This document shows positions 44,130-52,388 of a DNA stretch of 64,000 nucleotides, in pieces. How positions within the stretch are numbered: position 1 is the first letter of the stretch; every line of letters starts with the position of its first letter. This DNA comes from Inquilinus sp042743185 (lineage in GTDB: Bacteria > Pseudomonadota > Alphaproteobacteria > DSM-16000 > Inquilinaceae). The DNA is taken from positions 10,025-74,024 of the forward strand of contig NZ_JBHYMS010000039.1 of NCBI RefSeq assembly GCF_042743185.1. The letters are read 5' to 3'. Both the position numbers and the translations under genes were made by a program. The notes below the pieces were generated by a model. It was not told the DNA's origin and searched no databases. It worked only from the letters and a program-made list of their open reading frames with translations.

Positions 44130-44815
44130 CAGCCGAGCTCCTTCGACCAGTTGATGGCGTTGACGTAGATGCCGAGCGGGTTGCGGCGCAGCCGGTCGGC
44201 GTCGCGCGGCGGCGCGACCACGATGGTGAGGATGGCGGTCCAGCGCTCGGTCGCCGCCAGGCTGCCGTTCTCGTAGCGGCGCTCGACCCAGGCGACGCGG
44301 AAGCTGTCATCCGAGGCGCGGATCACGCTCGACACCTCGATCGCGACCTGTTGGCGGCCGACCTTGCCGAAGGGGTCGTTCGCCCGGGCGTAGTCGTTGA
44401 GCGCCACGGCGCCGCGGTCGGTGACGAAGTCATAGGCGCGCAGCCAGGCTTGCCGCACCACGACGGGATCGGCCGGGAGCCCGCGCACATCCTCGATGAA
44501 GTGGGCGAGGTGCCAGGCGATCTGCGGATCGCTCGGCCGGTAGCCGGCCACGGCCGGCGCCACCGCCTGGGTCTGGCCGAGGCGGTCGACCTCGACCACC
44601 CAGGGCACGACCGTGCCGCGTGCTGCCTGCCACAGGAGCCCGGTGCCGAGACCGCCGGCGAGCAGGAGGCAACCGAAGGCCATGATCCGCCAGTTGCGGG
44701 CCTGGACCCGGGCCGAGCCGATGCGCTCGTCCCAGAGCTGGGCTGCCCTCTGGTAGGGCGTCTCCGGCTCGGGCGTCCGGCCGTAGCGGACGGAGGAGCG
44801 GCGGAACAGGTTCAT
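44129..44815 (-). CDS. trbF: conjugal transfer protein TrbF (VirB8-like)
   Basis: A 228-residue bitopic inner-membrane protein. One helix lies at residues 43-65 (WRIMAFGCLLLAGGLGTGLL), followed by a periplasmic VirB8-like domain (VVPWVVEVDRLGQTQAV, WLRAYDFVTDRGAVALNDYA, NPLGIYVNAINWSKELG). It scaffolds the type IV secretion apparatus. The ATG at 44815 has GAGGAGGATCG and overlaps the trbL stop. Confidence 0.95.
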   Translation of the reverse strand: MNLFRRSSVRYGRTPEPETPYQRAAQLWDERIGSARVQARNWRIMAFGCLLLAGGLGTGLLWQAARGTVVPWVVEVDRLGQTQAVAPAVAGYRPSDPQIAWHLAHFIEDVRGLPADPVVVRQAWLRAYDFVTDRGAVALNDYARANDPFGKVGRQQVAIEVSSVIRASDDSFRVAWVERRYENGSLAATERWTAILTIVVAPPRDADRLRRNPLGIYVNAINWSKELG

Positions 44816-46035
44816 CGATCCTCCTCGACGAGCGGCACCGAGGCCGAGCCGCCGCCATGGTCGCTGGAGCGGACGGTGTGGATCGCGGCGGAGACGCCAT
44901 GCCGGGCGGCTTCGCTGTGCTTCAGCCGCTGCGCCCAGCCGGGCGCGCCGCCGGCCGGACCGGACGGCGGCGACGGACGGGTCGGCGGCGTGGCTGACCC
45001 GCCACCGCTCCCGGGCGACGCTCCTCCCCCGCCACCGCCCAGCGACCGGAACTTGCCGGCGAGCTCGGCCCGGCGGGCGACCTGGCGCTCGACCGCAAGC
45101 GTGCCGGTGAAGCGGCCACCGGCGGCGCCGAGCCGGGCCGCGGCCGAGACCGCCCCGGTCGCGGCCATGCCGCCGGCCACGGCGAGGCCGCCTGCGGCAA
45201 GCGCAGTCCCGGCCGCGGCGCCGGCGCCGAGCTGCGGCGCGCCGGAGACGAGGCCGGTGGCGATGCCCGGACCGAACAGCCCGAGGCCGAGCAGCGACAA
45301 CGCCGCGAGCACAAGCGCCAGCGCGTCCTCGAGCGTCGGCTGCGCCTCGCCGAAGCCACGGGTGAACTCGCCGAAGAGGCCGGTGCCGATGCCGACGATG
45401 ACGGCAAGCACCAGAACCTTGACGCCCGAAGCGACGACGTTGCCGAGCACCTTCTCGGCCAGAAACGCGGTCTTGTTGAACAGGCCGAAGGGGATGAGGA
45501 CCAAGCCGGCCAGCGTCGTGATCTTGAACTCGACCAGGATGACGAAGAGCTGCACCGCGAGCAGGAAGAAGGCGACCAGCACCACCAGCCAAGCGATGAG
45601 CAGCACGAAGATCTGGATGAAGTTGTCGAAGAAGGAGACGAAGCCCATGAGCTCGCCCGCGGCCTGGAGGATCGGCCGGCCGGCGTCGAGCCCGACCCGG
45701 GCGAGCCGGCCCGGCTGCAGGAACTCGGCCTGGCCGATCGACGAGCCGGCAGCCTTGAGGCCCAGGCCGGCGAAGCTCTCGAACACGATGCGGGCGAGGC
45801 CGTTGAAGTTGCCGATCAGGAAGGCGAACAGGCCGATGTAGAGCGTCTTGCGGAGCAGCCGCGCGAGCACGTCCTCCTCGGCGACGAGCGCCCAGAACAG
45901 GCCGGCGAGCGTGATGTCGATCGCGATCAGCGTCGAGGAGAGGAAGGTGACCTCGCCGCGCAGCAGGCCGAAGCCGGAGTCGATGTACCGGGTGAAGACC
46001 TCGAGGAAGCGGTCGATGACCCCGATGCCGCCCAT
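44812..46035 (-). CDS. trbL: conjugal transfer protein TrbL (VirB6-like)
   Basis: A 407-residue polytopic membrane protein. It has at least six helices between residues 25 and 285 (LLIAWLVVLVAFFLLAVQLF; KVLVLAVIVGIGTGLFGEF). The C-terminal third is Gly/Ala/Ser/Pro-rich, with a run of Gly near 345. It belongs to the inner-membrane part of the channel. The frame extends upstream, but the start at ATG 46035 (MGGIGVIDRFLEVFTRYI) matches TrbL and lies one base after trbK. Confidence 0.93.
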   Translation of the reverse strand: MGGIGVIDRFLEVFTRYIDSGFGLLRGEVTFLSSTLIAIDITLAGLFWALVAEEDVLARLLRKTLYIGLFAFLIGNFNGLARIVFESFAGLGLKAAGSSIGQAEFLQPGRLARVGLDAGRPILQAAGELMGFVSFFDNFIQIFVLLIAWLVVLVAFFLLAVQLFVILVEFKITTLAGLVLIPFGLFNKTAFLAEKVLGNVVASGVKVLVLAVIVGIGTGLFGEFTRGFGEAQPTLEDALALVLAALSLLGLGLFGPGIATGLVSGAPQLGAGAAAGTALAAGGLAVAGGMAATGAVSAAARLGAAGGRFTGTLAVERQVARRAELAGKFRSLGGGGGGASPGSGGGSATPPTRPSPPSGPAGGAPGWAQRLKHSEAARHGVSAAIHTVRSSDHGGGSASVPLVEEDR

Positions 46036-46036
46036 C

Positions 46037-46309
46037 TCAGCGCTCCCCCTCGCCCGCGCCGAGGAAGCGGTCGCGGGCCCTGGCCCCGGCCGCCTTGCAG
46101 TCCGGATCCTCCGCCGCGGCCAGGCCGAGCGAGCGGCAGCGGGCGAGCTCCGCCGACATCTCATCCCGCCGCTCGGACACAAGACGCGGGACCGGCGCCG
46201 GCGCCTTGGGCTCGCGATGAACGGCGACCGCCGTCGCCAGGAGCGCGGCGCCGAGCACGGCGAGGGCGGCTCCTCGCAGGACCTTCCCCGGCTCCATGGC
46301 GTCACTCAT
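46037..46309 (-). CDS. trbK: putative entry-exclusion protein TrbK
   Basis: A 90-residue protein with one N-terminal hydrophobic segment (LRGAALAVLGAALLATAVAV) followed by a polar domain. That domain has a pair of Cys (ARCRSLGLAAAEDPDCKAAG), the hallmark of the alternative TrbK form in alphaproteobacterial elements. It is thought to block entry of related elements into a cell that already carries one. It overlaps trbJ by eight bases. Confidence 0.85.
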   Translation of the reverse strand: MSDAMEPGKVLRGAALAVLGAALLATAVAVHREPKAPAPVPRLVSERRDEMSAELARCRSLGLAAAEDPDCKAAGARARDRFLGAGEGER

Positions 46310-47030
46310 GGAACATGCTGACGGCCGAGGGCTGATACCCCACGCCCTCGGCCAGGAACCGCCGGCGCTGCTCCGCGGCCTGTTGCTCGGCCGCGGCCTG
46401 ACGCGCCTGCTCCAGCGCCTGGGCCCGCCCCTGCGCCGCGAGCAGGGCCGTGAGGTCGGCCAGCTGCTTCGTCTGCACGGCCAGCAGCTGGTTGCCGGCC
46501 TGGGTCGCCTGCAGCACGCCGACCGCGCCCTGACTGGCGTCGACCAGCGTGCTCGTCTCCGCCTGGGTCGCCGGCAGCTCGTTCACCACCCCGGCCCCGA
46601 CGGTGAGCGCATGCTGGAAGGCCGAGACCGAGGTCTGCCAACGCTGGCGGGCGCCGGCGATCAGCTGCTGGTCGCTGAGATCGGATCCGAGGTCCCGGTA
46701 TTGCCGGAACGCGTCCTCGATCGCCTCTGCGTCATAGGCGATACGGTCGGCCTGGCGCAGCAGGCCCTGGATCTCGGAGAAGGAGCCCTGGATCTCGCCG
46801 AGCACCGAGGTCGGCAACGAGGCCAACTGCCGGGCCTGGTTCATCAGCATCTGCGCCTCGTTCTGCAGGCTGGTGACCTGGTTCTGGATCTGCTCCAACG
46901 CCCGGGCCGCCGAGAGCAGGTTCTCGCTGTAGTTCCTCGGGTCGAACACGATCCAGGCGGCATCGGAGGCGGCCGGCAATGAGAGGAGCGCGCCGGCGAT
47001 CAGCGCGGCGCCGAGACGGCGGGACATCAT
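46302..47030 (-). CDS. trbJ: conjugal transfer protein TrbJ (VirB5-like)
   Basis: A 242-residue secreted, mostly coiled protein. A signal peptide covers residues 1-24 (ALIAGALLSLPAASDA), then WIVFDPRNYSENLLSAAR and long helices (ALEQIQNQVTSLQNEAQMLM). The C-terminal part is Gln/Ala-rich. It is the pilus-tip or adhesin-like component of the transfer apparatus. The adjacent ATG codons at 47030 overlap the trbE stop. Confidence 0.93.
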   Translation of the reverse strand: MMSRRLGAALIAGALLSLPAASDAAWIVFDPRNYSENLLSAARALEQIQNQVTSLQNEAQMLMNQARQLASLPTSVLGEIQGSFSEIQGLLRQADRIAYDAEAIEDAFRQYRDLGSDLSDQQLIAGARQRWQTSVSAFQHALTVGAGVVNELPATQAETSTLVDASQGAVGVLQATQAGNQLLAVQTKQLADLTALLAAQGRAQALEQARQAAAEQQAAEQRRRFLAEGVGYQPSAVSMFHE

Positions 47031-49462
47031 CAGGCGGACTCCGGGGCGAAGTGGGGGAGAAGGTCGGCCGCCCAAGCGACGCCGCGGCGGCGAAGCCAGG
47101 CCTCCGCGAAGCCGCCGCGGCCATGCGCGGCGAGCGTCTCGGCGATGGCGGCCTGGTCGGTCCTGGACGAGGAGGCGCAGAGGGCGAGCGCAGCCTCGCC
47201 GAGGCCGAGCTCGAACAGGCGGTTGCCGCGCCGCGACTGGCAGTAGTAGTCGCGCTTCGGCGTGGCTCGGGCGACGATCTTGATCTGCCGGTCGTTGAGG
47301 CCGAAGCGGCGATAGATCGCGGCGATCTGCGGCTCGATCGCCCGCTCGTTCGGCAGGAACAGACGGGTCGGGCAGCTCTCCACGATTGCCGGGGCGATAG
47401 TGCTGGTCTCGACGTCGGCGAGCGACTGGGTCGCGAACACCACGGCCGCGTTCTTCTTGCGCAGGGTCTTCAGCCATTCGCGCAGTTGCGCCCCGAAGCT
47501 GGCGTCGTCCAGGGCGAGCCAGCCCTCGTCGATCAGGATCAGGGTCGGCCTTCCGTCGAGGCGGCGGTCGATGCGATGGAACAGGTAGGCCAGCACCGCC
47601 CGGGCGGCGCCGGTGCCGATCAGCCCCTCGGTCTCGAAGGCCTGGACATCGGCATCGCCGAGGCGCTCGGCCTCGGCGTCGAGCAGCCGGCCATAGGGGC
47701 CGCCGAGACAATAGGGCTGCAGCGCACGCTTCAGCGCCGCCGACTGCAGCAGCACGGCAAGGCCGGTCAGGGTCCGCTCGGGGACGGGCGCCGAGGCGAG
47801 CGAGGTCAGCGCCGACCAGACATGCTCCTTGTCCTCAGGGACGACGGCGATGCCCTCCCCCGCCAGGATGCCGGCCACCCACTCCGCGGCCCAGCCGCGC
47901 TCCGCCCCCTCGTCGATGCCGGCCAGCGGCTGCAAGGCCACGGCATCCGCTCCGTCATCGGAGAGACCGCCGCCGAGATCGTGCCAGTCGCCGCCCATGG
48001 CGAGGCAGGCCGCCCGGATCGAGCCGCCGAAATCGAAGGCGAAGACCCGAGCGCCCGGATAGCGGCGGAACTGCAGCGCCGTCAGCGCCAGCAGCACGCT
48101 CTTGCCGGCGCCGGTCGGACCGATGACAAGGGTATGACCAACATCGCCGACATGGAGCGCGAAGCGGAACGGGGTCGAGCCCTCGGTCCGGCCGTAGAAC
48201 AGCGGCGGGCCGTCGAGATGGGCGTCCCGCTCGAGCCCGGCCCAGACCGCCGAGAGCGGGATCATGTGCGCGAGGTTGAGGGTCGAGACCGGCGGCTGCC
48301 GGACATTGGCGTAGACATGCCCCGGCAGGCTGCCGAGCCAGGCCTCGACCGCATTGACGGTCTCGGCGATGCAGGTGAAGTCGCGGCCCTGGACCACCTT
48401 CTCGACCAGGCGCAGCTTCTCCGCTGCAGTCCCCGCATCCTCGTCCCAGACGGTGACGGTCGCGGTGACATAGGCCTGGCCGATGGCGTCGGTGCCGAGC
48501 TCCTGCAGCGCGGCGTCGGCGTCCATCGCCTTGTTGTGGGCGTCGGTGTCGACCAGGGCCGAAGCCTCGTTGGTCATCACCTCCTTCAGGATCGCCGCCA
48601 CCGACTTGCGCTTGGCGAACCACTGCCGGCGGATCCGGGTCAGGAGGCGGACGGCATCCGTCTTATCGAGGCAGATCGCCCGGGTCGACCAGCGATAGGG
48701 GAAGGCGAGGCCGTTGAGCTCGTCGAGAATCCCGGGGAAGGTCGCGCCCGGGAAGCCGATGACGGTCAGCGTCCGCAAATGCGCCGCGCCGAGCCGCGGC
48801 TCGAGCCCGCCGACGAGCGGTTCGTCGGCCAGGAGTGCATCGAGATGCATCGGCACCTCGGGCACGGCCACCCGCTGCCGCCGGGTCGAGATGCAAGTGT
48901 GGAGATAGGAGAGCGTCTCCGCGTCGTCGAGCCAGGCCGCCTCGGGCACGAAGCCCTCGATCAACTGCAGGATGCGGTCGGTCCGGTCGACGAAGCCGCG
49001 CAGCAGCTCCCACGGATCGACGCCGCCGCGGCTGCGGCCCTCATAGAGCCAGGACTCGATGCGCGACACCTCCTCGGCCGGCGGCAGCCAGACGAAGGTC
49101 AGGACATACGCGCTCTCATAGTGGCTGCCCGCCTCCTCGAACTGTGCCTTCCGCTCGGCGTCGACCAGAGTCGAGATCGGATCGGGGAAGCGGCTCTCGG
49201 GATAGCTCTCCGCCGGCTGCCGGCGGGCTTCGGCGAAGATCGCCCAGCCGGAGCCGAGGCGGCGCAGCGCGTTGTTGAGCCGCGCCGCGGCGCCGACCAG
49301 CTCGGCCGGGGTGGCGGAGTCAAGGTCGGGACCGCGGAACCGGGCGCTGCGCTGGAAGCCGCCGTCCTTGTTCAGCACCACCCCGGGTGCGACCAGCGCC
49401 GCCCAGGGCAGCACGTCGGCGAGATGAGCGGACCGCTTGCGGTATTCGGCGAGATTGAGCAT
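47030..49462 (-). CDS. trbE: conjugal transfer ATPase TrbE (VirB4-like)
   Basis: An 810-residue VirB4-type ATPase. The CagE/TrbE N-terminal domain covers about 1-420 (MLNLAEYRKRSAHLADVLPW). Walker A is GPTGAGKSVLLALTALQ near residue 440 and Walker B is LILIDEGWLAL near 640; VVFATQSLADVETS follows. It powers pilus assembly and substrate movement at the inner membrane. The ATG at 49462 lies five bases after trbD. Its N-terminal third is duplicated as a dead fragment at 18194-18676. Confidence 0.96.
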   Translation of the reverse strand: MLNLAEYRKRSAHLADVLPWAALVAPGVVLNKDGGFQRSARFRGPDLDSATPAELVGAAARLNNALRRLGSGWAIFAEARRQPAESYPESRFPDPISTLVDAERKAQFEEAGSHYESAYVLTFVWLPPAEEVSRIESWLYEGRSRGGVDPWELLRGFVDRTDRILQLIEGFVPEAAWLDDAETLSYLHTCISTRRQRVAVPEVPMHLDALLADEPLVGGLEPRLGAAHLRTLTVIGFPGATFPGILDELNGLAFPYRWSTRAICLDKTDAVRLLTRIRRQWFAKRKSVAAILKEVMTNEASALVDTDAHNKAMDADAALQELGTDAIGQAYVTATVTVWDEDAGTAAEKLRLVEKVVQGRDFTCIAETVNAVEAWLGSLPGHVYANVRQPPVSTLNLAHMIPLSAVWAGLERDAHLDGPPLFYGRTEGSTPFRFALHVGDVGHTLVIGPTGAGKSVLLALTALQFRRYPGARVFAFDFGGSIRAACLAMGGDWHDLGGGLSDDGADAVALQPLAGIDEGAERGWAAEWVAGILAGEGIAVVPEDKEHVWSALTSLASAPVPERTLTGLAVLLQSAALKRALQPYCLGGPYGRLLDAEAERLGDADVQAFETEGLIGTGAARAVLAYLFHRIDRRLDGRPTLILIDEGWLALDDASFGAQLREWLKTLRKKNAAVVFATQSLADVETSTIAPAIVESCPTRLFLPNERAIEPQIAAIYRRFGLNDRQIKIVARATPKRDYYCQSRRGNRLFELGLGEAALALCASSSRTDQAAIAETLAAHGRGGFAEAWLRRRGVAWAADLLPHFAPESA

Positions 49463-49469
49463 GGCCGCC

Positions 49470-49739
49470 TCACACCGAGAGGTACGGCGGGTAGCGCAGA
49501 TGCCGGCGCACGACCTCGACGAACCAGGGGTCGCGCTTCGCCGCCCAGACCGCGGCGGCATGGCCGACGACCCAGAGCACGACACCAGCGATCCAGAGAC
49601 GCAGGCCGAGGCCGATCGCGGCCGCCAGCGTGCCGTTGGCGATGGCGACCGCGCGCGGGGCGCCGCCGAGCAGGATCGGTTCTGTCAGTGCCCGGTGCAC
49701 CGGCACCTGGAAGCCGGGGATTGCATCGGTCTCCGTCAT
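49470..49739 (-). CDS. trbD: conjugal transfer protein TrbD (VirB3-like)
   Basis: An 89-residue small membrane protein: GFQVPVHRALTEPILLGGAP, then a hydrophobic segment of about 40 residues that can form two helices (AAAIGLGLRLWIAGVVLWVV), then DPWFVEVVRRHLRYPPYL. This is the VirB3/TrbD pattern. It helps TrbE dock in the membrane. Its start touches the trbC stop. Confidence 0.93.
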   Translation of the reverse strand: MTETDAIPGFQVPVHRALTEPILLGGAPRAVAIANGTLAAAIGLGLRLWIAGVVLWVVGHAAAVWAAKRDPWFVEVVRRHLRYPPYLSV

Positions 49740-50065
49740 CAGACGAGCGCCCCGCCGCCAAAGGAGAAGAAGCTGAGGAAGAAGCTCGACGCGGCGAAGG
49801 CGATCGACAGGCCGAAGACGATCTGGATCAGTCGCCTGAACCCGCCCGAGGTGTCACCGAAGGCGAGCGTCAGGCCGGTGACGATGATGATGATCACCGA
49901 GATGATCTTGGCGACCGGCCCCTCGACCGATTCCAGGATCTGCTGCAGCGGCTGCTCCCAGGGCATGCCCGACCCGGCGGCATGCGCCGGCAGGGCTGCG
50001 AGCATGAACCCGGCAAAGCCGAAGGCGCCGAGGCCTGGGCGGAGGCGAGCGAACGGGATGGTCAC
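49739..50065 (-). CDS. trbC: conjugal transfer pilin TrbC (VirB2-like)
   Basis: A 108-residue prepilin. A long signal peptide ends near AHA (residue 30), followed by MPWEQPLQQILESVEGPVA and two hydrophobic helices (IISVIIIIVTGLTLAFGD and LIQIVFGLSIAFAASSFFL). It is the major subunit of the conjugative pilus. The TraF peptidase encoded in the same element may process and cyclise it. Confidence 0.93.
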   Translation of the reverse strand: MTIPFARLRPGLGAFGFAGFMLAALPAHAAGSGMPWEQPLQQILESVEGPVAKIISVIIIIVTGLTLAFGDTSGGFRRLIQIVFGLSIAFAASSFFLSFFSFGGGALV

Positions 50066-51060
50066 GGCCGGACTCCTGGCGGGATGAGGTCGTCGGGATC
50101 GGGGGCGGCGGAGGCGAGGCGGTAGTCGCCGGCCTCGGACAGGCCGCGGACCTCGGCGAGGTCGACGAGGCGGCGCTGGGCGCCGCGGCCGGCGAGGACG
50201 GCGATCAGGTCGATGGTCTCGGCGATCAGCGCCCGCGGCACGGTGACCACCGCCTCCTGGATCAGTTGCTCGAGGCGACGCAGCGCGCCCAAGGCCGAGC
50301 CGGCATGGATGGTGCCGATGCCGCCTGGGTGGCCGGTGCCCCAGGCCTTCAGGAGGTCGAGCGCCTCGGATCCCCTCACCTCGCCGATCGGGATGCGGTC
50401 AGGGCGCAGGCGGAGCGAGGAGCGGACGAGATCGGAGAGCGAGGCGACGCCGTCCTTGGTTCGCAGCGCCACCAGGTTCGGGGCCGAGCATTGCAGCTCG
50501 CGGGTGTCCTCGATCAGCACCACGCGGTCGCCGGTCTTCGCCACCTCGGCGAGGAGCGCGTTGACCAGCGTGGTCTTGCCGGTCGAGGTGCCGCCGGCGA
50601 CCAGGATGTTGCAGCGCTCGGCCACGGCCCGGCGCAGCGCCTCGGCCTGGCCCGCGCGCATGATCCCGGCGGCGACGTAGTCGTCGAGGGTGAAGACGGC
50701 AACGGCCGGCTTGCGGATGGCGAAGGCCGGCGCCGCCACGACAGGCGGGAGCAGCCCCTCGAAGCGCTCGCCCGTCTCCGGCAGCTCGGCCGAGACCCGA
50801 GGCGACCGAAGGTGCACCTCGGCACCGACATGATGGGCGACGAGCCGCACGATGCGTTCGCCGTCGGCTGGCGACAGCCGCTCACCGGTATCGGCTAGGC
50901 CGTCGGTCAGCCGGTCGACCCAGAGCCGGCCGTCCGGGTTGAGCAGCACCTCGACGATCGCTGGATCGTCGAGCCAAGCCGCGATCGCGGGTCCGAGCGC
51001 CGTGCGCAGCATGCGCGCGCCACGGGAAACCGCTTCCGTCCTGTCCGGATAGGCCGCCAC
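50062..51060 (-). CDS. trbB: conjugal transfer ATPase TrbB (VirB11-like)
   Basis: A 332-residue hexameric secretion ATPase. The N-terminal domain has AIVEVLLNPDGRLWVDRL. Walker A is VAGGTSTGKTTLVNALL; the Asp box is VLIEDTRELQC; Walker B and His box regions are RIPIGEVRGSEALDLL and GHPGGIGTIHAGSA. The GTG at 51060 is chosen, with AGGAGAGG upstream; a GTG nine codons earlier is possible. It is the first gene of the trb operon here; the unusual AT-rich gene lies upstream of it. Confidence 0.93.
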   Translation of the reverse strand: MAAYPDRTEAVSRGARMLRTALGPAIAAWLDDPAIVEVLLNPDGRLWVDRLTDGLADTGERLSPADGERIVRLVAHHVGAEVHLRSPRVSAELPETGERFEGLLPPVVAAPAFAIRKPAVAVFTLDDYVAAGIMRAGQAEALRRAVAERCNILVAGGTSTGKTTLVNALLAEVAKTGDRVVLIEDTRELQCSAPNLVALRTKDGVASLSDLVRSSLRLRPDRIPIGEVRGSEALDLLKAWGTGHPGGIGTIHAGSALGALRRLEQLIQEAVVTVPRALIAETIDLIAVLAGRGAQRRLVDLAEVRGLSEAGDYRLASAAPDPDDLIPPGVRP

Positions 51061-51239
51061 CGTAATCCCCTCTCCTGGCGGCCGCACTGCGCGGCCGGCG
51101 AGCGGGGATGATTAGAAGAGGCAGGATTAGCAGGGATGCAACAAGAAGCACGGGGGCGTAGGGCGATGGCGTGCAAAGGCAGGAATTCGGGCTATCACCG
51201 TTGATCGGCTGCTCCAAAGAATAGCCCTGTCGGAAGCCC

Positions 51240-51878
51240 TCATCCATTCACCTCGCCTGCCGAATACGTCCTTATGGCCTTAAACCCCTCGGGGGGCAGA
51301 GACACCACATCCCCAAAGCGGATACAATAATGGAGGCCAGAATAATAATTCATAGGCGGGTTGCATTCTCCACCAATCCCCTCACTAAATTCCCTGCAGA
51401 AACAGTAATAATAATCCTGAAGTTCCTGCACAACTGTTCGGATTTTCGGATCATCCTTATCGTCTTCCCATTCATCTAAAAGATGTGGAATATCACCACG
51501 AAGATGCTTTATTCTATCAATCAAATCTGACGTTGTGGCGTCAATTCCAACTCTCCTCAGATCAAATACAATATTTTCGAATCTCTTTCCACTGAACCGA
51601 GAATCACCGGTTTCGTCTTTGGTGTCGTCATAAAGCTTTTGAAGATTCTGATAAGCCAACTTCGGAGACAGAGTAGAAGTAAAAACCATCCCCTGATGGG
51701 TCATGTGGATTCGAGCGGATAGCTCGCGAAGTGCGGCATCCCGATATTCTCTGCCATCGAAATACGATTGCATATGCTGATACACATAGTTTCCACCAAT
51801 ACCCAACAGCAATCCGGAGGCGACCCCCTTCCATTCATTCTTTATAATTATCAGGATGCCATTTATGATCGATATCAT
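51240..51878 (-). CDS. AT-rich membrane-anchored orphan protein inserted in the trb region
   Basis: A 212-residue protein with codon use unlike its neighbours (many ATA, AGA, TTA and AAT codons) in DNA of visibly lower GC. One hydrophobic segment lies at residues 18-33 (GVASGLLLGIGGNYVY), so it is probably anchored in the inner membrane with a cytosolic domain. The rest is helical and charged (SDLIDRIKHLRGDIPHLLDE; DYYYCFCREFSEGIGG). No family is recognised. The gene sits between the RHH gene and trbB, a junction that is normally short in this element family. A defence, exclusion or toxin role is possible from position only. Confidence 0.75.
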   Translation of the reverse strand: MISIINGILIIIKNEWKGVASGLLLGIGGNYVYQHMQSYFDGREYRDAALRELSARIHMTHQGMVFTSTLSPKLAYQNLQKLYDDTKDETGDSRFSGKRFENIVFDLRRVGIDATTSDLIDRIKHLRGDIPHLLDEWEDDKDDPKIRTVVQELQDYYYCFCREFSEGIGGECNPPMNYYSGLHYCIRFGDVVSLPPEGFKAIRTYSAGEVNG

Positions 51879-51946
51879 TGCTCATCTCCACGGCGCCGTT
51901 CACGAAACAACAATACAAGCGCCAATGGCACAGCAGGCGACCGAAA

Positions 51947-52381
51947 TTATGAAGATCGCGTCTGAGAACTCAGCAATTTGCCCTCGATATGATTATGGAT
52001 ATCCTGCAGGAATCGTCTGTCCTTGGCGAGCCGCCGTCCCAGCGTCTCGATGAAATCCTGATACCGCTCCCGCCCCTTGGCCTGCGCGGCCGCCTGGGCC
52101 TCACCGGGCAGGGGTGGCGTGACGGTAAGCCAGAAACGGACAAAGAGCGCGAGCGCCTCGACCGAGATCCCGACGTCCCGTTCCAGCCGCTCGATCTGCC
52201 GCGACAGCCGGTCGAGCCGGCGGGTGACGGCGGCTTCGCGCTGATCCGACCCGTCCGGCGACAGGAAGGACACGACTGCAGCCTCAACGATTGAGGAGCG
52301 CGACAGCCGTTTGCGGTCGGCGAGATCCTCAATCCGCCGCAGGAGATCGGGCGAGAAATACACGTTCAGCCTGGTCTTCAT
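51947..52381 (-). CDS. ribbon-helix-helix (CopG-like) protein
   Basis: A 144-residue protein. The N-terminal RHH unit reads TRLNVYFSPDLLRRIEDLAD and then RKRLSRSSIVEAAVVSFLSP. A helical C-terminal part follows (RRLDRLSRQIERLERDVG; RYQDFIETLGRRLAKDRR). CopG-like proteins are regularly encoded between traG and trbB and probably repress the transfer operon. ATG 52381 is chosen; an ATG at 52405 overlapping the traG end is possible. Confidence 0.85.
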   Translation of the reverse strand: MKTRLNVYFSPDLLRRIEDLADRKRLSRSSIVEAAVVSFLSPDGSDQREAAVTRRLDRLSRQIERLERDVGISVEALALFVRFWLTVTPPLPGEAQAAAQAKGRERYQDFIETLGRRLAKDRRFLQDIHNHIEGKLLSSQTRSS

Positions 52382-52388
52382 CGGCCGC

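Noticed and set aside
46979..50125. A 1048-codon plus-strand frame opposite trbE-trbB
   Set aside because: It is antisense to five clearly identified trb genes.
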